From Patella vulgata (Eukaryota > Mollusca > Gastropoda > Patellidae): 64,000 nt of DNA. The notes under the pieces were generated by a model. The model did no database searches and was not told the DNA's origin. It worked only from the letters and a program-made list of their open reading frames with translations. Positions 41,221 to 51,101 of the stretch are shown in pieces; position 1 is the stretch's first letter; every line of letters begins with the position of its first letter. The stretch lies in assembly GCF_932274485.2 (NCBI RefSeq), contig NC_065881.2, forward strand, positions 85,884,724-85,948,723. Reading direction: 5' to 3'. Made by a program: the position numbers and the translations under genes.

Positions 41221-41448
41221 GCGCTCTGACTGTCAGGTTGAGGCTACGTGCAGGACAAAGTCAATGAATTCAGGCAAGAGCCAATCAACTTACTATAAAT
41301 CGTCCTTGGATTCCGCCAAGGTCATTGTAAAGCTATAAAATCAACCCCAACCACGTCGCCATTACACGTCACCCATCTTGTGATTGGTTCATGAGACCAG
41401 GAATGCGGAAAACATTTTTTTTTTTAAAAAACATAAGGAGAGAAGACT
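41221..41448. other. unique DNA
   Basis: Nothing recognised. Confidence 0.45.
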
Positions 41449-41550
41449 TACTACTTGATACGAGATCAAGGGATTGAACTCCCATCATTTACATAGATAA
41501 GGGAACTTCTGATCTGAAACGCAAACGTTAGACCCGCTGCGACTCAACCC
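41449..41550 (-). mobile_element. third kind of tRNA-like head
   Basis: Minus strand GGTTGAGTCGCAGCGGGTCT, AACGTTTGCGTTTC and GGGAGTTCAATCCCTTGATC give A- and B-box-like blocks about 65 bp apart. Spacing and missing acceptor pairing argue against a functional tRNA gene. Confidence 0.5.
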
Positions 41551-41664
41551 CTGCGTTAGTTAAAGGGCTGGTTTTAAGTTTTGTCCAGGGAAGATGATAT
41601 AGTTGATGACGTCAAAAATGAAATGGAGTTTTCCGACCACGTATCTACACCGGGTATACGCCAT

Positions 41665-41943
41665 GTAAAGTTCATCGGTATTTTCCTAGGTGATTTCCCC
41701 TTGTCAGTCGTGCAGGACGTAGGGCCTAACAAGGGCAGCTGTCTAGTCGTTCGGATGGGACGAAAAAACACCGTCCTATGCACAGATTGGCGTGGACGTG
41801 AAAGATCCCTTGGCAATTGGAATTCGATATAAGAGTAGGCCATAGTGCCGCTGTTCGGGCAAATTTCCCTCATGCCATATGCCCGTCTTCGTAGCCCAGT
41901 GGAGGCAGAAGAGTAGGACGTTAAACCTTTCATTTCATTTTTT
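41665..41943 (+). mobile_element. SINE-A, head missing
   Basis: GTAAAGTTCATCGGTATTTT, GCAGGACGTAGGGCCTAAC, GTAGGACGTTAAACC, TTTCATTTCATTTT. Confidence 0.9.
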
Positions 41944-42067
41944 TCATAAGCCATGTCATGCCACCTTGACTCCCCAATTCCTGAAGTACCAGTATTTGAA
42001 AAGATTTCCATGATGGATCCAATTATATCTGCTATTTGAAGCTGCTGCATGACACCTTTCTTATAAA

Positions 42068-42269
42068 ATAGCGAATGGTTAGCGCGTACACGTTGTGTCA
42101 TAAGGTCTGCCATTGCGTCAACGGGTGTGGTTTAGATTCCCCGGTTGTACATGACTTACATGGCTAAGAGATGGGTCACCTGTTTTCTCCTGGTAAAGAC
42201 CACCTACGTGCAATTAATGAAATTACATTGAACCATTGTGTCGAGTGGAGTTAAACACACACACACACA

Positions 42270-42300
<31 letters not shown>
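42068..42300 (+). mobile_element. SINE-B with (CA)n(TC)n tail
   Basis: GAATGGTTAGCGCGTACACG, TTAGATTCCCCGGTTGTAC, several deletions, GTGTCGAGTGGAGTTAAAC, then CA and TC runs 42254-42300. Confidence 0.85.
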
Positions 42301-42304
<4 letters not shown>

Positions 42305-43030
42305 CAATTAGAGTTTGAGCAACCCTCGGTATCCCCAATGGTGGTGGTGGTGGTAATCTGAAAGGGGGGGCTTGATGAGTGTGCTATTTGTGTCGACCAA
42401 TCCCATAAATTGTTAATTGAAAAGGAAGTTGGCAAAGGGAAGTAACTCTCAAGTAACGCAAAGGCCCCTCTTCAAAAGACAATTTTAGGAATTAGCCAGA
42501 AGGTAGCCTAAATAAGAGAAGTCCAGATTATACTAAATGTGTATTTATTAACAACAAATTACAATTATTATATAATATATCAATGAAGACCGTACATCTG
42601 TGTGTAAGTCTGTTTGTGTATTTATTTATTTAAAGTTGCAATTTCATATTTTCAAGTTATATTTTTAAAATTTATTAAAATAAAGCCTTAAAATAGATGG
42701 TATCCATAAACAGTCCTACCTTGTTAAAGAATAATCCTATTAATCCTATAATTCACTATTGCCAGTTGAGAAATTGGCAAAAATATCATTTTCCTCTTCA
42801 AATTCAAACGTTTGAAAAAAGCTACTCCATGGTGGAGAATAGAAAACAAGGGAGGTAATTGGGAGGTAAATGTGTTATTATTTCCGGTGTAAATGAGTTT
42901 TAAGTGTGAGAATGACACCTATGAACGTATAATAGTGAGTTGACAACCTATTGAGCAAACGACATAGAAATAATTATGTTTTGACTTTCTTAGAAAATAT
43001 GAAATTGTAACTTTAATAACAATATTATGT
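42301..43030. other. AT-rich unique DNA
   Basis: GGT trinucleotide run at 42337-42354; no gene. Confidence 0.45.
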
Positions 43031-43039
43031 AGGTTCAAG

Positions 43040-43085
43040 TGTTTTAATGATAATGTCCGCCTCCAACGAGATGATATCGCAGACA
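43040..43085 (-). mobile_element. SINE-C 3' end
   Basis: AATGTCCGCCTCCAACGAGA, TGATATCGCAGACAA. Confidence 0.55.
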
Positions 43086-43384
43086 ATTAATGAGAATAAA
43101 ATTGCCAAGTATAAAGTTCAATAATAATAAAAAAATAACAGAATGAAACATTTCAGACAAAGAACGAACAGTAATAATAATAACAAAAGTCAAACATATA
43201 GATGTTATACAAATTTAATAACGGCGGGACTTACTACAGATTTTGTTAATACAAATAAATATGAATGAATTAGAAATATATACATTATTTACATAAATCA
43301 TTCAGTAAATGGAAATGGATATGGTTATCTACCCTTACAAAATACAAAAACGAACGCGAAAGGAAGGCCATTTCATAAGTAAGA
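43086..43384. other. AT-rich unique DNA
   Basis: Nothing recognised. Confidence 0.45.
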
Positions 43385-43475
43385 CTGCAATCAAGGCCAG
43401 GGGAGATAATTTGGATTAACCAAGGGTAGATTGCAGTAGCACGGAATGAGACCACTAGGGGTACCGAGGATGAGT
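43385..43475. repeat. low-copy dispersed repeat (partner 26360)
   Basis: CTGCAATCAAGG, GGGAGATAATTTGGAT, GGAATGAGACCACTAGGGG, ACCGAGGATG in the order seen at 26360-26463. Confidence 0.6.
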
Positions 43476-43514
43476 TTGACCCATATCAAATGGAAATAAC
43501 GCTCCATATCAAGA

Positions 43515-44060
43515 GCGACTATTTTACCGAGGAACCTTCTCCATTGGAATGCGGACACAAGCCAGCCAATTAAAAGGTTTCAAGATAGAGGGATTCTGTT
43601 ACCGAGAAACTTCCTCTATTCGTTGAATGCGCACACATAACGCACGATTAGGTTTGAGAGATTCTGTTACCGAGAAACTTCCTCTATTCGTTGAATGCGC
43701 ACACATAACACACGATTAGGTTTCAAGATAGGTTACATCTAATTGATAAGGCCAACTTCAGATTTGGTCAAAGGTCACGAGATGTAAACCTGGCTAGTGC
43801 TAATCGCAACCCTGATCCCGGAACTAGTCCTACCCCTACCCCTAGCCTACAATCTCGGCAACAATCGCGTACCCTAACCTTATTTACACCACAGCGACCT
43901 TGACGAAATCTTGAGTTGCCCTTAAGTAATAGATCTAGCGACCTTGACGAAATCTTGAGCTGGCCTGTACAAATAGATCAAGCCTTCAAGATAGAGAGGT
44001 TACTACAGAGGAACTTCCTCCATTCTATCAATGCGAGCACAGACCACACAATTACGTGAT
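43515..44060. repeat. about 75-bp tandem repeat, interrupted
   Basis: Units with TTACCGAGAAACTTCCTCTA, TTCGTTGAATGCGCACACA and ACGATTAGGTTTCAAGATAG at 43515-43738; one more at 43986-44060. The gap holds the CCCTAA-type dispersed repeat. Confidence 0.85.
43797..43960. repeat. dispersed repeat with CCCTA stretch (partner 21160)
   Basis: CCTACCCCTACCCCTAGCCT, ACAATCTCGGCAACAATCGC, CCTAACCTTATTTACACC. A 60-bp part (GCGACCTTGACGAAATCTTG) is tandemly repeated to 43985. Confidence 0.7.
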
Positions 44061-44510
44061 TTCTATTGGCTGCGGAGATAAGTTGATCAAATACATCTAT
44101 TTACTTTTTAGTGTAATTTAATTCTTGTTTAGATAAAAGTAGTTTTTTGTTGGCTGAAGTATGTGTATCTATTGACTGTTGTATAACGAGTGTCTATTGG
44201 CTGAAGTGTCATTGGTTTTGATTGGCTGGTGGATCAGTATTTGATTTGATTTAAATGCTGTATCAATTTTTAACAGGTCAAAGGTTATCTTAAATAAAAT
44301 GACGGTCCTCTTCACCTTAAGTTATCCCTCTTCCGATTGTCTTACCCCCCTTCGAAGCTACTTGTAGGTCCCTTACACTGTGTCTGAAAATAATCTTTCA
44401 CCTGAAATCAGCTCTTGTTTTACCTGTCAATATTTCTGACATGTTTGAGAGGAAGCTGTTTTATCAATTACCTTCGGGACAGGTGAGCATCGTCATCCGG
44501 TGATTGATAG
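44061..44510. other. low-copy DNA; 44103-44164 recurs at 52410
   Basis: TTGTTTAGATAAAAGTAGTT and the bases around it (44103-44164) match 52410-52472 within SINE-A material. Nothing else recognised. Confidence 0.5.
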
Positions 44511-44515
44511 CTAAA

Positions 44516-44725
44516 ATACATTCGACCAACCACGGATTGGGTATAGCTAATAATACATTCCACCAACCACGTGTTGGGTATAGCTAATATACATTCTACC
44601 AACCACGTATTGGGTATAGCTAAAATACATTCTACCAACCACGTGTTGGGTATAGCTCAAATACATTCGACCAACCACGGGTTGGGTCCATCAAAATACA
44701 TTCGACCAACCACGGGTTTGGTATT
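44516..44725. repeat. 34-bp minisatellite, six copies
   Basis: Unit ACATTCTACCAACCACGTGT plus TGGGTATAGCTAAA. Confidence 0.93.
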
Positions 44726-44739
44726 GAGGGGGGTTTATA

Positions 44740-45435
44740 AACTAACGATGCGTGATATGCATGTTTCGGAAAATATCAAATTTATCATGGCTTAATCGAC
44801 GCTACTACGTACTCGGATTGATTATTTGATAATTAATTAAGAAAACAACATCAAAACCCATGGATAATCCCCGAAACTAGAACGTTCTAGATGTGAGCCC
44901 AATGTCTCCACCCCACGACCACCCTCTAGCCTACCCCGTTCGTTGTCTCTGATTTCGTTCCACTGCAAAACAATAAACATATTTTGAAATCGACATTGTT
45001 GAACTAGGAACGAATGGCGAAACTCTCAAAAAAACCCAAAAAACCACGAAACTTTTGATATGACGTCATAATTCCAATATGGAGTCGGTGACGTCACACA
45101 TCGGAAATTCCCAATAATTCGAATTCTTATTAGAACCGAAGGCGAGTGACTGGACAAACGAAGTAAAGTTAGACATCCGATGACACGACCCTTGTCATTG
45201 GTAGGATTTTGAAGTGTTGTTTATCTGTAGAGGGGTCCATCGAGTCGTCTCACCTCTCAAATCACATCTTTTAAAAGATAAAAACATCTTATATCTTAGA
45301 GGGGGTCTGTGGCTTTACCTCCCTCAATGATACATCAGATGTCTTCATCGTGGTCAAACAATTTCTATAATACTGTCATCAAAATTTAAATGAAGGAACT
45401 GTAACCTTTGACCCCAGAGTTCTCATTATCGGTAT
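44740..45435. other. no gene; CRE-like motifs
   Basis: TGACGTCA-type sites at about 45061 and 45091 (and at 45731 beyond the next SINE). 44770-44835 is related to the 29 kb tandem repeat. Confidence 0.4.
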
Positions 45436-45439
45436 TAAA

Positions 45440-45481
45440 ATAAAATAAAATTAAATGGGTTTTGACGTTCTACTGTTCTGG
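45440..45481 (-). mobile_element. SINE-A 3' tip
   Basis: AAATAAAATTAAATGGG, TTTTGACGTTCTACTGTTC, cut by the next SINE-B. Confidence 0.7.
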
Positions 45482-45702
45482 AGGGGTTGGGTGGTCGAAT
45501 GGCCTGTCGTTGAGTCAACTGGCGTGGTTTCGATTCCCCCGTTGTACGTGGCAAGAAGTAGGGTAGCCGGATCCTCCGGTTTCCACCCACTGCTAAAGGC
45601 CACTATGCGCAAGCGAACTATTGAAATAAAATTGAACCATATGTTAGTCCCGAATGACCTAGTTTGTGTCGAGTGGACGTTAAACCCTATTTCTCACTTG
45701 CT
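45482..45702 (+). mobile_element. SINE-B with internal deletions
   Basis: GGGGTTGGGTGGTCGAATGG, GGTTTCGATTCCCC, GTCGAGTGGACGTTAAACCC. Confidence 0.9.
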
Positions 45703-45849
45703 CATGTTGGTTCTTTGGACGTTTTTAATATGACGTCACAATTCCATGATGACGTTATGGACAATAATTTTCGGTTCCTGGTCGTACTTGTTTACCAGGT
45801 TCAAGGACGATTTTAAGAATTGTTATAGTTCAGTACATGCTACAATATA

Positions 45850-46173
45850 TCAGGCGATTGTTTTACTGTACCGATCATGACCGTAATTCTGACTGGATAA
45901 TTTGTCTTCAACAAGGTTATTATTTGCATAGACAGCTTGGTCTGGTTGATCTTGGCTAGTATAGTACGTCTGCTGTTGGTGATACTGGGAAATAAAATTA
46001 TGAGCAGCAAAACTTTGCGATTGTTGTTGAGTGTGTTTTGCCTCAGCATTTTCTATTTCTGGAACGACCTTGACATATCTGTGTCTGATGGACGTAAGGT
46101 CATCTGTTCTGGAAGTTTTTCCTGGTGACGCTGCGATGGACCAATGTGTTGAGCCCTCGCTAACAACATTCGA
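45850..46173 (-). CDS. candidate 3' coding exon, unrecognised protein
   Basis: A 107-codon open frame without ATG, ending TGA at 45850-45852, in sequence matching no repeat here. The product carries RHRYVKVVPEIENAEAKHT, then a Gln/Tyr-rich part (HQQQTYYTSQDQPDQAVYAN) and ends SSQNYGHDRYSKTIA. This looks more like protein than any other frame here. Upstream on the same strand a pyrimidine stretch and CAG acceptors (about 46210-46240) could start an exon, though an in-frame stop precedes 46173. A second frame also looks coding-like at its start (LYEIRDRMLLARAQH), so a diverged gene relic is an alternative. Function unknown. Confidence 0.35.
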   Translation of the reverse strand, partial: SNVVSEGSTHWSIAASPGKTSRTDDLTSIRHRYVKVVPEIENAEAKHTQQQSQSFAAHNFISQYHQQQTYYTSQDQPDQAVYANNNLVEDKLSSQNYGHDRYSKTIA

Positions 46174-46327
46174 TCACGAATTTCATATAAACGAACCAGG
46201 CTGCTGTCAAATCAAAACTGACCTGATAAAAACACAACGAAGAGGTTTCTGATATCGCAATCAGCCAATGAGGAACTCCTTCATGAATGGATGTCTTTCA
46301 TATTATTATCAGCCTTTTTTCCTCCTG

Positions 46328-47038
46328 GTGAGCACGTGCGCGTTGTATCATAAGGCCTGTCATTGAGTCAACTGACGGGGTTTCGATTCCCCGGTTGTAC
46401 GTGACAAGGAGTAGGGTCGCCTGTCCAACCTCGTGGGTTTTCTCCGGGTCCTCCGGTTTCCTCCCACTGCTAAAGACCCCTACGCGCAAGCGAATTATTG
46501 AAATAAAATTGAACCATGTGTTAGTCCCGAAATGACCTGGTTTGTGTCGAGTGAACGTTAAACCCCATTTCCCTCTCTCTGTTTCCTCCTGCTGTATATA
46601 GGGGGGTTGGATGGCCGAATGGTTAGCACGCTCGCGCTGTATCATACGGTTTGTCATTGAGTCAACTGGCGCGGTTTCGATTCCCCGGTTGTACGTGACA
46701 AGGAGTAGGGTCGCCTGTCCAACCTCGTGGGTTTTCTCCGGATCCTCCGGTATCCTTCCAGTGCTAAAGACCCCTACGCGCAAGCGAATTATTGAAATAA
46801 AATTGAACCATATGTTAGTCCCGCAATGACCTGGTTTGTGTCGAGTGGACGTTAAACCCAATTTCCCTCTTTCTGTTTCCTCCTGCTCTATATAGGGGGG
46901 TTGGATGGACGAATGGTTAGCACAAGCGAATTATTGAAATAAAATTGAACCATATGTTAGTCCCACAATGACCTGGTTTGTGTCGAGTGGACGTTAAACC
47001 CTATTTCCCTCTCTCTGTTTCTTCCTGCTGTATATAGT
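46328..47038 (+). mobile_element. three SINE-B copies in tandem with shared spacer
   Basis: Copies at 46328-46579 (head start lost), 46600-46872 (complete) and 46893-47017 (middle deleted). After each comes a spacer resembling TTTCCTCCTGCTGTATATAG (about 46580, 46873, 47018). The repeating unit is therefore SINE-B plus spacer, about 290 bp, suggesting unequal exchange of a duplicated target. The 187-codon minus frame here is SINE antisense. Confidence 0.9.
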
Positions 47039-47187
47039 CCATTCCATACATATAATTACTATCTCTGATACATTCCACCGTCTCGCGGGACCTTTACTAA
47101 CATTTACGCATAAAAAAAACAGCACAACATAAATATAGATTATAACCTTTCATTTTGATTAAAGGGTCCTTTTTTTATAAAGAAATT

Positions 47188-47335
47188 TAGGGAGCATGAC
47201 GTCGGCGCATTATCTAATGTAGGAGGTCGCGGGTTTGATCCTGATGTTGGACCCTTAAGATTTTCCAGCCCCTCCCCCTGTGCCCCCTTGTAAACAGCGA
47301 AGGACGGAGGGGCAATACACTTAGCTCCCGTATAT
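47188..47335 (+). mobile_element. SINE-A-related head and body fragment
   Basis: GGGAGCATGACGTCGGCGC, GGTCGCGGGTTTGATCCTG, CCCTTGTAAACAGCGAAGG. Confidence 0.65.
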
Positions 47336-47344
47336 ACTATTTCA

Positions 47345-47620
47345 AAAAATAAAATGGGGTTTAACGTCCCACTGTTCTGCTCCGACTGGGCTAATGAATA
47401 CGGGAATACGCTATACAGTGTGCTTCTTAGGGAAATTTTGCCGGCGCTATAGTCTAATATTATATCGAATTCCAACTGCCAAGGGATCTTTTACGTGCAC
47501 GCCAATGTGAACACGGGACCTCGAATTTTCGTGCATCCCGAACCACTAGACCCTCCGTCCTGCACCACGGACAAGGGGAAACCACGCTGGGAAATCCCGA
47601 GGAACTTTCTCGGCCAACAC
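47345..47620 (-). mobile_element. SINE-A
   Basis: AAAATGGGGTTTAACGTCCC to GAGGAACTTTCTCGGCCAAC, no head. Confidence 0.88.
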
Positions 47621-47654
47621 TATATCTTATTTCTCTCATAGGCCACCACAATGG

Positions 47655-47722
47655 CGCGTGCCTGTCTTTATTATCTTGTTTGGTGCAATAACTTAACACG
47701 TTAATCCCATTTCATTTCATTT
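47655..47722 (+). mobile_element. SINE-A 3' tip
   Basis: GTGCCTGTCTTTATTATC, ACACGTTAATCCCATTTC with ATTTC repeats. Confidence 0.7.
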
Positions 47723-47761
47723 CCTTGTGTCTTTAATGTTTATTGTTCTTGGTTATCTATC

Positions 47762-47985
47762 TTGAGTCAACTGGCGTGGTTTCGATTCCCCCGTTGTACG
47801 TGACATGGAGTAGGGTCGCCTATCCAACCTCGTGGGTTTTTTCCGGATCCCCAGGTTTCCTCCCATTGCTAAAGACCCCTACGCGCAAGCGATTTATTGA
47901 AATGAAATTGATCCACATGATAATCCCAAAATGACATAGTTTGTGTTGAGTGGACACACCCCCGCCCCCTCACTCTCTCTCTCTC
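47762..47985 (+). mobile_element. SINE-B, 5' truncated
   Basis: CTTGAGTCAACTGGCGTGG to TGTTGAGTGGACACACCC and a C/TC tail. GGTTATCTATCTT just before it and GGTTATCTGTTTT just after the tail look like a 13-bp duplication. Confidence 0.88.
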
Positions 47986-48368
47986 GTCGTGGTTATCTGT
48001 TTTGTTATTATTTTAGGTGTTTAAAAATGGCGTCTTGGAGTTACCCCCGCCCCCCTCTCTCCGTCTCTCTCGTCGTGGTTATCTATCTTGTTATTATTTT
48101 AGGTGTTTAAAAATGGCGTCTTGGAGTTACCCCCGCCCCCTCTCTCCGTCTCTCTCGTCGTGGTTATCTATCTTGTTATTATTTTAGGTGTTTAAAAATG
48201 GCGTCTTGGAGTTACCCCCTCCCCCCTCTCTCCGTCTCTCTCGTCGTGGTTATCTATCTTGTTATTATTTTAGGTGTTTAAAAAGGGCGTCTTGGAGTTA
48301 CCCCCCCCCTCTCTCCGTCTCTCGCGTCGTGGTTATCTATCTTGTTATTATTTTAGGTGTTTAAAAAT
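47985..48368. repeat. 83-86 bp minisatellite containing SINE-B tail
   Basis: Units begin CGTCGTGGTTATCT at 47985, 48071, 48156, 48242 and 48325; each holds TTGTTATTATTTTAGGTG, AAAAATGGCGTCTTGGAG and CCCCCGCCCCCTCTCTCCG. The last block copies the tail of the SINE-B directly upstream. Confidence 0.93.
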
Positions 48369-48815
48369 AACTGGGTTAAAGGGTAACCTACTAATAATAT
48401 TATCAATTTACTTACATGCTACTTAAATTTATATCCATAGGCCATGTTTTTATATATAAGGCAATAACACACGAGTGCTGAAAAGTATGAGTCTGCAATT
48501 TCAACGTTAAAAACCAAATACAATGATAATAGAGGTTAAAGTCTCGGAATACCGTCATGCGCAATGCAGTGTGCTGTTGTGGGAGGTGGGATGGTGGTTG
48601 GAGGGGTGTGGGGGTGCCTTGATAGCAGTTTTCACCCTATCTCTTCATTGAATTCCAACATTTAATTTAAGACAACTCTGTAGGCCATGACGACATATTT
48701 AAAACCGACATTGTGCTATAGGTTTAATTGTAAGCTGACTTACGTCCCGTGTACAAAAAGGTTCGCCTACAAGAGTGTCACTATGTTAAAGTCCTTTGAG
48801 TGTGTGTATGTGGGC
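48369..48815. other. no gene; G-rich patch
   Basis: 48579-48617 has GGG runs (GGGAGGTGGGATGG, GGAGGGGTGTGGGGG) capable in principle of a G-quadruplex; faint SINE-A minus similarity around 48550-48660. Confidence 0.4.
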
Positions 48816-48817
48816 GG

Positions 48818-49048
48818 GGGGGGGGGGGGGGTAACGTTGCATCATAAGGTCAGTTATTGCGTCAAGTGGAGCGGTTTCGATTCCCCGCTTGTATGTGACA
48901 AGGAGTGGGTCGCCTGTCTAACCTCGTGGGTTTTCTCCGGATCCTCCACAGTTTCCTCCCATTGCTAAAGAACCATATGTTAGTCCCGAAATGGTTTAGT
49001 TTGTGTCGAATGGACGTTAAACCCCATTTCTCTCTCTCTCTCTCTCTT
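48818..49048 (+). mobile_element. SINE-B, left arm of inverted pair
   Basis: G-run, CATAAGGTCAGTTATTGCG, GGTTTCGATTCCCC, GGACGTTAAACCCC, (TC)n. Confidence 0.9.
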
Positions 49049-49058
49049 TTGGGGTTTT

Positions 49059-49377
49059 GAGAGAGAGAGAGAAGGAGAGAGAGAGAGAGAGAAGGAGAGA
49101 GAGAGAAGGAGAGAGAGAGTTTCACATCCACTCGACACAAACCAGGTCGTTTCGGGACTAACACATGGTTCAATTTTATTTCAATAATTCGCTTGCGCGT
49201 AGGGGTCTTTTAGCTGTGGGAGGAAACCGGGGGACCATGAGAAAACCCACGAGCTTGGACAGGCGACCCTACTCCTTGTCACGTACAACAGGGGAATCAA
49301 AACCACGCCAGTTGACTCAATGACAGGCCTTATGATACATCGCGCACGTGCTAACCATTCGGCCATCCGACCCCCCT
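49059..49377 (-). mobile_element. full-length SINE-B, right arm of inverted pair
   Basis: GA/GGA tail 49059-49120, TTTCACATCCACTCGACAC, body, GCTAACCATTCGGCCATCCG. Tail faces the tail of the previous copy across about 10 bp. Confidence 0.92.
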
Positions 49378-50170
49378 CACATTTTGAACATCGTTGTCGC
49401 ACCTAATTGACCCACGCACGATTCGTTTGACTGTCTCGCCGAGTGAAGTGGTAAAACACGGAGACGCACAGAAACGTGGGGAATAGAGCATACGTCAGAT
49501 TTAATACTTGGTCCTTTCTTTGCCATCGCCATGTTCATCTTCTAAAACACACGAAGTTAAAAATTATCCTTTTGTTTTCAAGGGAGCGACCTATTCTTTT
49601 CACAGCGTTTTTAATCCACTAAACTAACACTGAATAATCCAATCCAACCTCTCGAAAGCTCCCCGAACAGTTCATCTTGTCGAAGTTCACACGATGACCG
49701 CCTGGACAATGAATGGTCATCTTTGAAGTAGCTTTGCTTGTCCAAACTAACACTCCAGTGCAAATAGTACAACTCATAGTTACGTCATTGTTTCAATAGT
49801 TCCGAATCATCCAGACATTCCGTGTGTTTAAGATGGAATTCGACCTCATCAATCTTTGTACTCGGATTACCAGTATTACGTGGCCTATGATCCGTAGAGT
49901 ACATATCCCTTGTATAGGAAACAGATTGTAGTTCGTGTTAATCTCGCTAAATCTCGTCGAATCTCGGAAACTGTAAACCAATCAGCGTCGCCATATTGTA
50001 TAAAGTTCGAGAAGCAATAAGGTGATTACGTCATTGAGTAAACGTTTTGTGACGTATAACATAAATTGAACCTGACAATGACCTCTTAAACCCATAATCC
50101 CCAGGTAGCCGTTACAATTTAAATACAAAGTGATACACGAAACTACCACACTATATAATTTCTCCACACT
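49378..50170. other. unique DNA, no gene recognised
   Basis: A CCAAT word (about 49976), a TATAAAG word (about 49998) and TTACGTCA/GTGACGTA words (50026-50055) occur, but with no coding sequence nearby they do not make a promoter call. Confidence 0.4.
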
Positions 50171-50173
50171 CAC

Positions 50174-50377
50174 CGGGGGTGGATGGACGAATTGGTAGCG
50201 CGTGCGCGTTGAATCATAAGGTCTGCCATTGAGTCAACTAGCGTAGCTTCGATTCCCCGGTTGTACGTGACAAGGAGGAGGGTCACCTGTCCAACCTCAT
50301 GGATTTTCTCCGGGTTCTCCGGTTTCCTCCATCTGCTAAAGATCCCTGCGCGCAAGCGTGTTATTGAAATAAAATTC
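50174..50377 (+). mobile_element. SINE-B joined to MITE-1 fragment
   Basis: GGGGGTGGATGGACGAATTG to GCGTGTTATTGAAATAAAAT; the 3' end is replaced by MITE-1 sequence. Confidence 0.88.
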
Positions 50378-50480
50378 TTGATAAGTTAATTAATGTCTAA
50401 TTTATAATTTAGAGAACATTTCAAGCCTAAAGAAAGACCTGCAATCGGCAGATTTAGTTCTTGCATAATGTATGTTTAGG
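50378..50480 (-). mobile_element. MITE-1 5' end fragment
   Basis: GATAAGTTAATTAATGTC, CCTAAAGAAAGACCTGCAAT, CTTGCATAATGTATGTTTAG. Confidence 0.8.
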
Positions 50481-50850
50481 TATTGCATAAAAAGTGTTAT
50501 GTTTAATTTACATTGCTGAAATAATATTATCAACCACGGGGAATGCTACATAGATAGCCAAATGTCAATCTTATAAAAACGTAGGTATTTAACAGCGGTA
50601 ATGTAGGTCATCATGTGACTACGATCGATTATTAATTAGTAAATATACCATACAAATATTATGTTGATAAGTAAAAACATATTTATATTTATTTAACATG
50701 AAGTAAAGCGAGAACTGATACACGTCGTCTCTTCAAATGTTTGCGTAAGACGGAAAGGAACCCTTTAAATATTTTTGTATCCACATAACTTTACTATTTT
50801 ATATTTTGTCCGTCTCACATGCAAAACAAACATACCCAAATGTATATCAC
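50481..50850. other. AT-rich unique DNA
   Basis: Nothing recognised. Confidence 0.45.
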
Positions 50851-51006
50851 AGAGGGGTGATTTAACGTCTGATTTCGGGACTAAGGCAGTTGGGGGACAC
50901 TGGAGGTCCCGGCGAAAACCCAGGTTGGACAGAAAACCCTACTCCATGCCACGTACACGCGAGGAATCTAAACCACGCCATTTGACTGAATGGCAGACCT
51001 TAAGGC
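50851..51006 (-). mobile_element. old SINE-B
   Basis: GGGGTGATTTAACGTCTG, GGAGGTCCCGGCGAAAACCC, ACCACGCCATTTGACTGAAT. Confidence 0.75.
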
Positions 51007-51101
51007 CTACTTTCATAACACCAGTCCGATGTCACCAAATGAAAACTTCTGTTTCGCAAACACATGGCGGGGATGGAACACTTAAAACCCTACAAACTGC
51101 T

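Noticed and set aside
41449-41550. tRNA gene on the minus strand
   Set aside because: A- and B-like boxes are too far apart and the ends do not pair; treated as a repeat head.
41574-42113. 179-codon frame on the minus strand
   Set aside because: Covered by antisense SINE-A (41665-41943) and the start of a SINE-B; the peptides recur at every SINE copy.
49976-50055. Promoter with CCAAT and TATAAAG words
   Set aside because: Words are only about 20 bp apart and no exon or transcript signal lies next to them.
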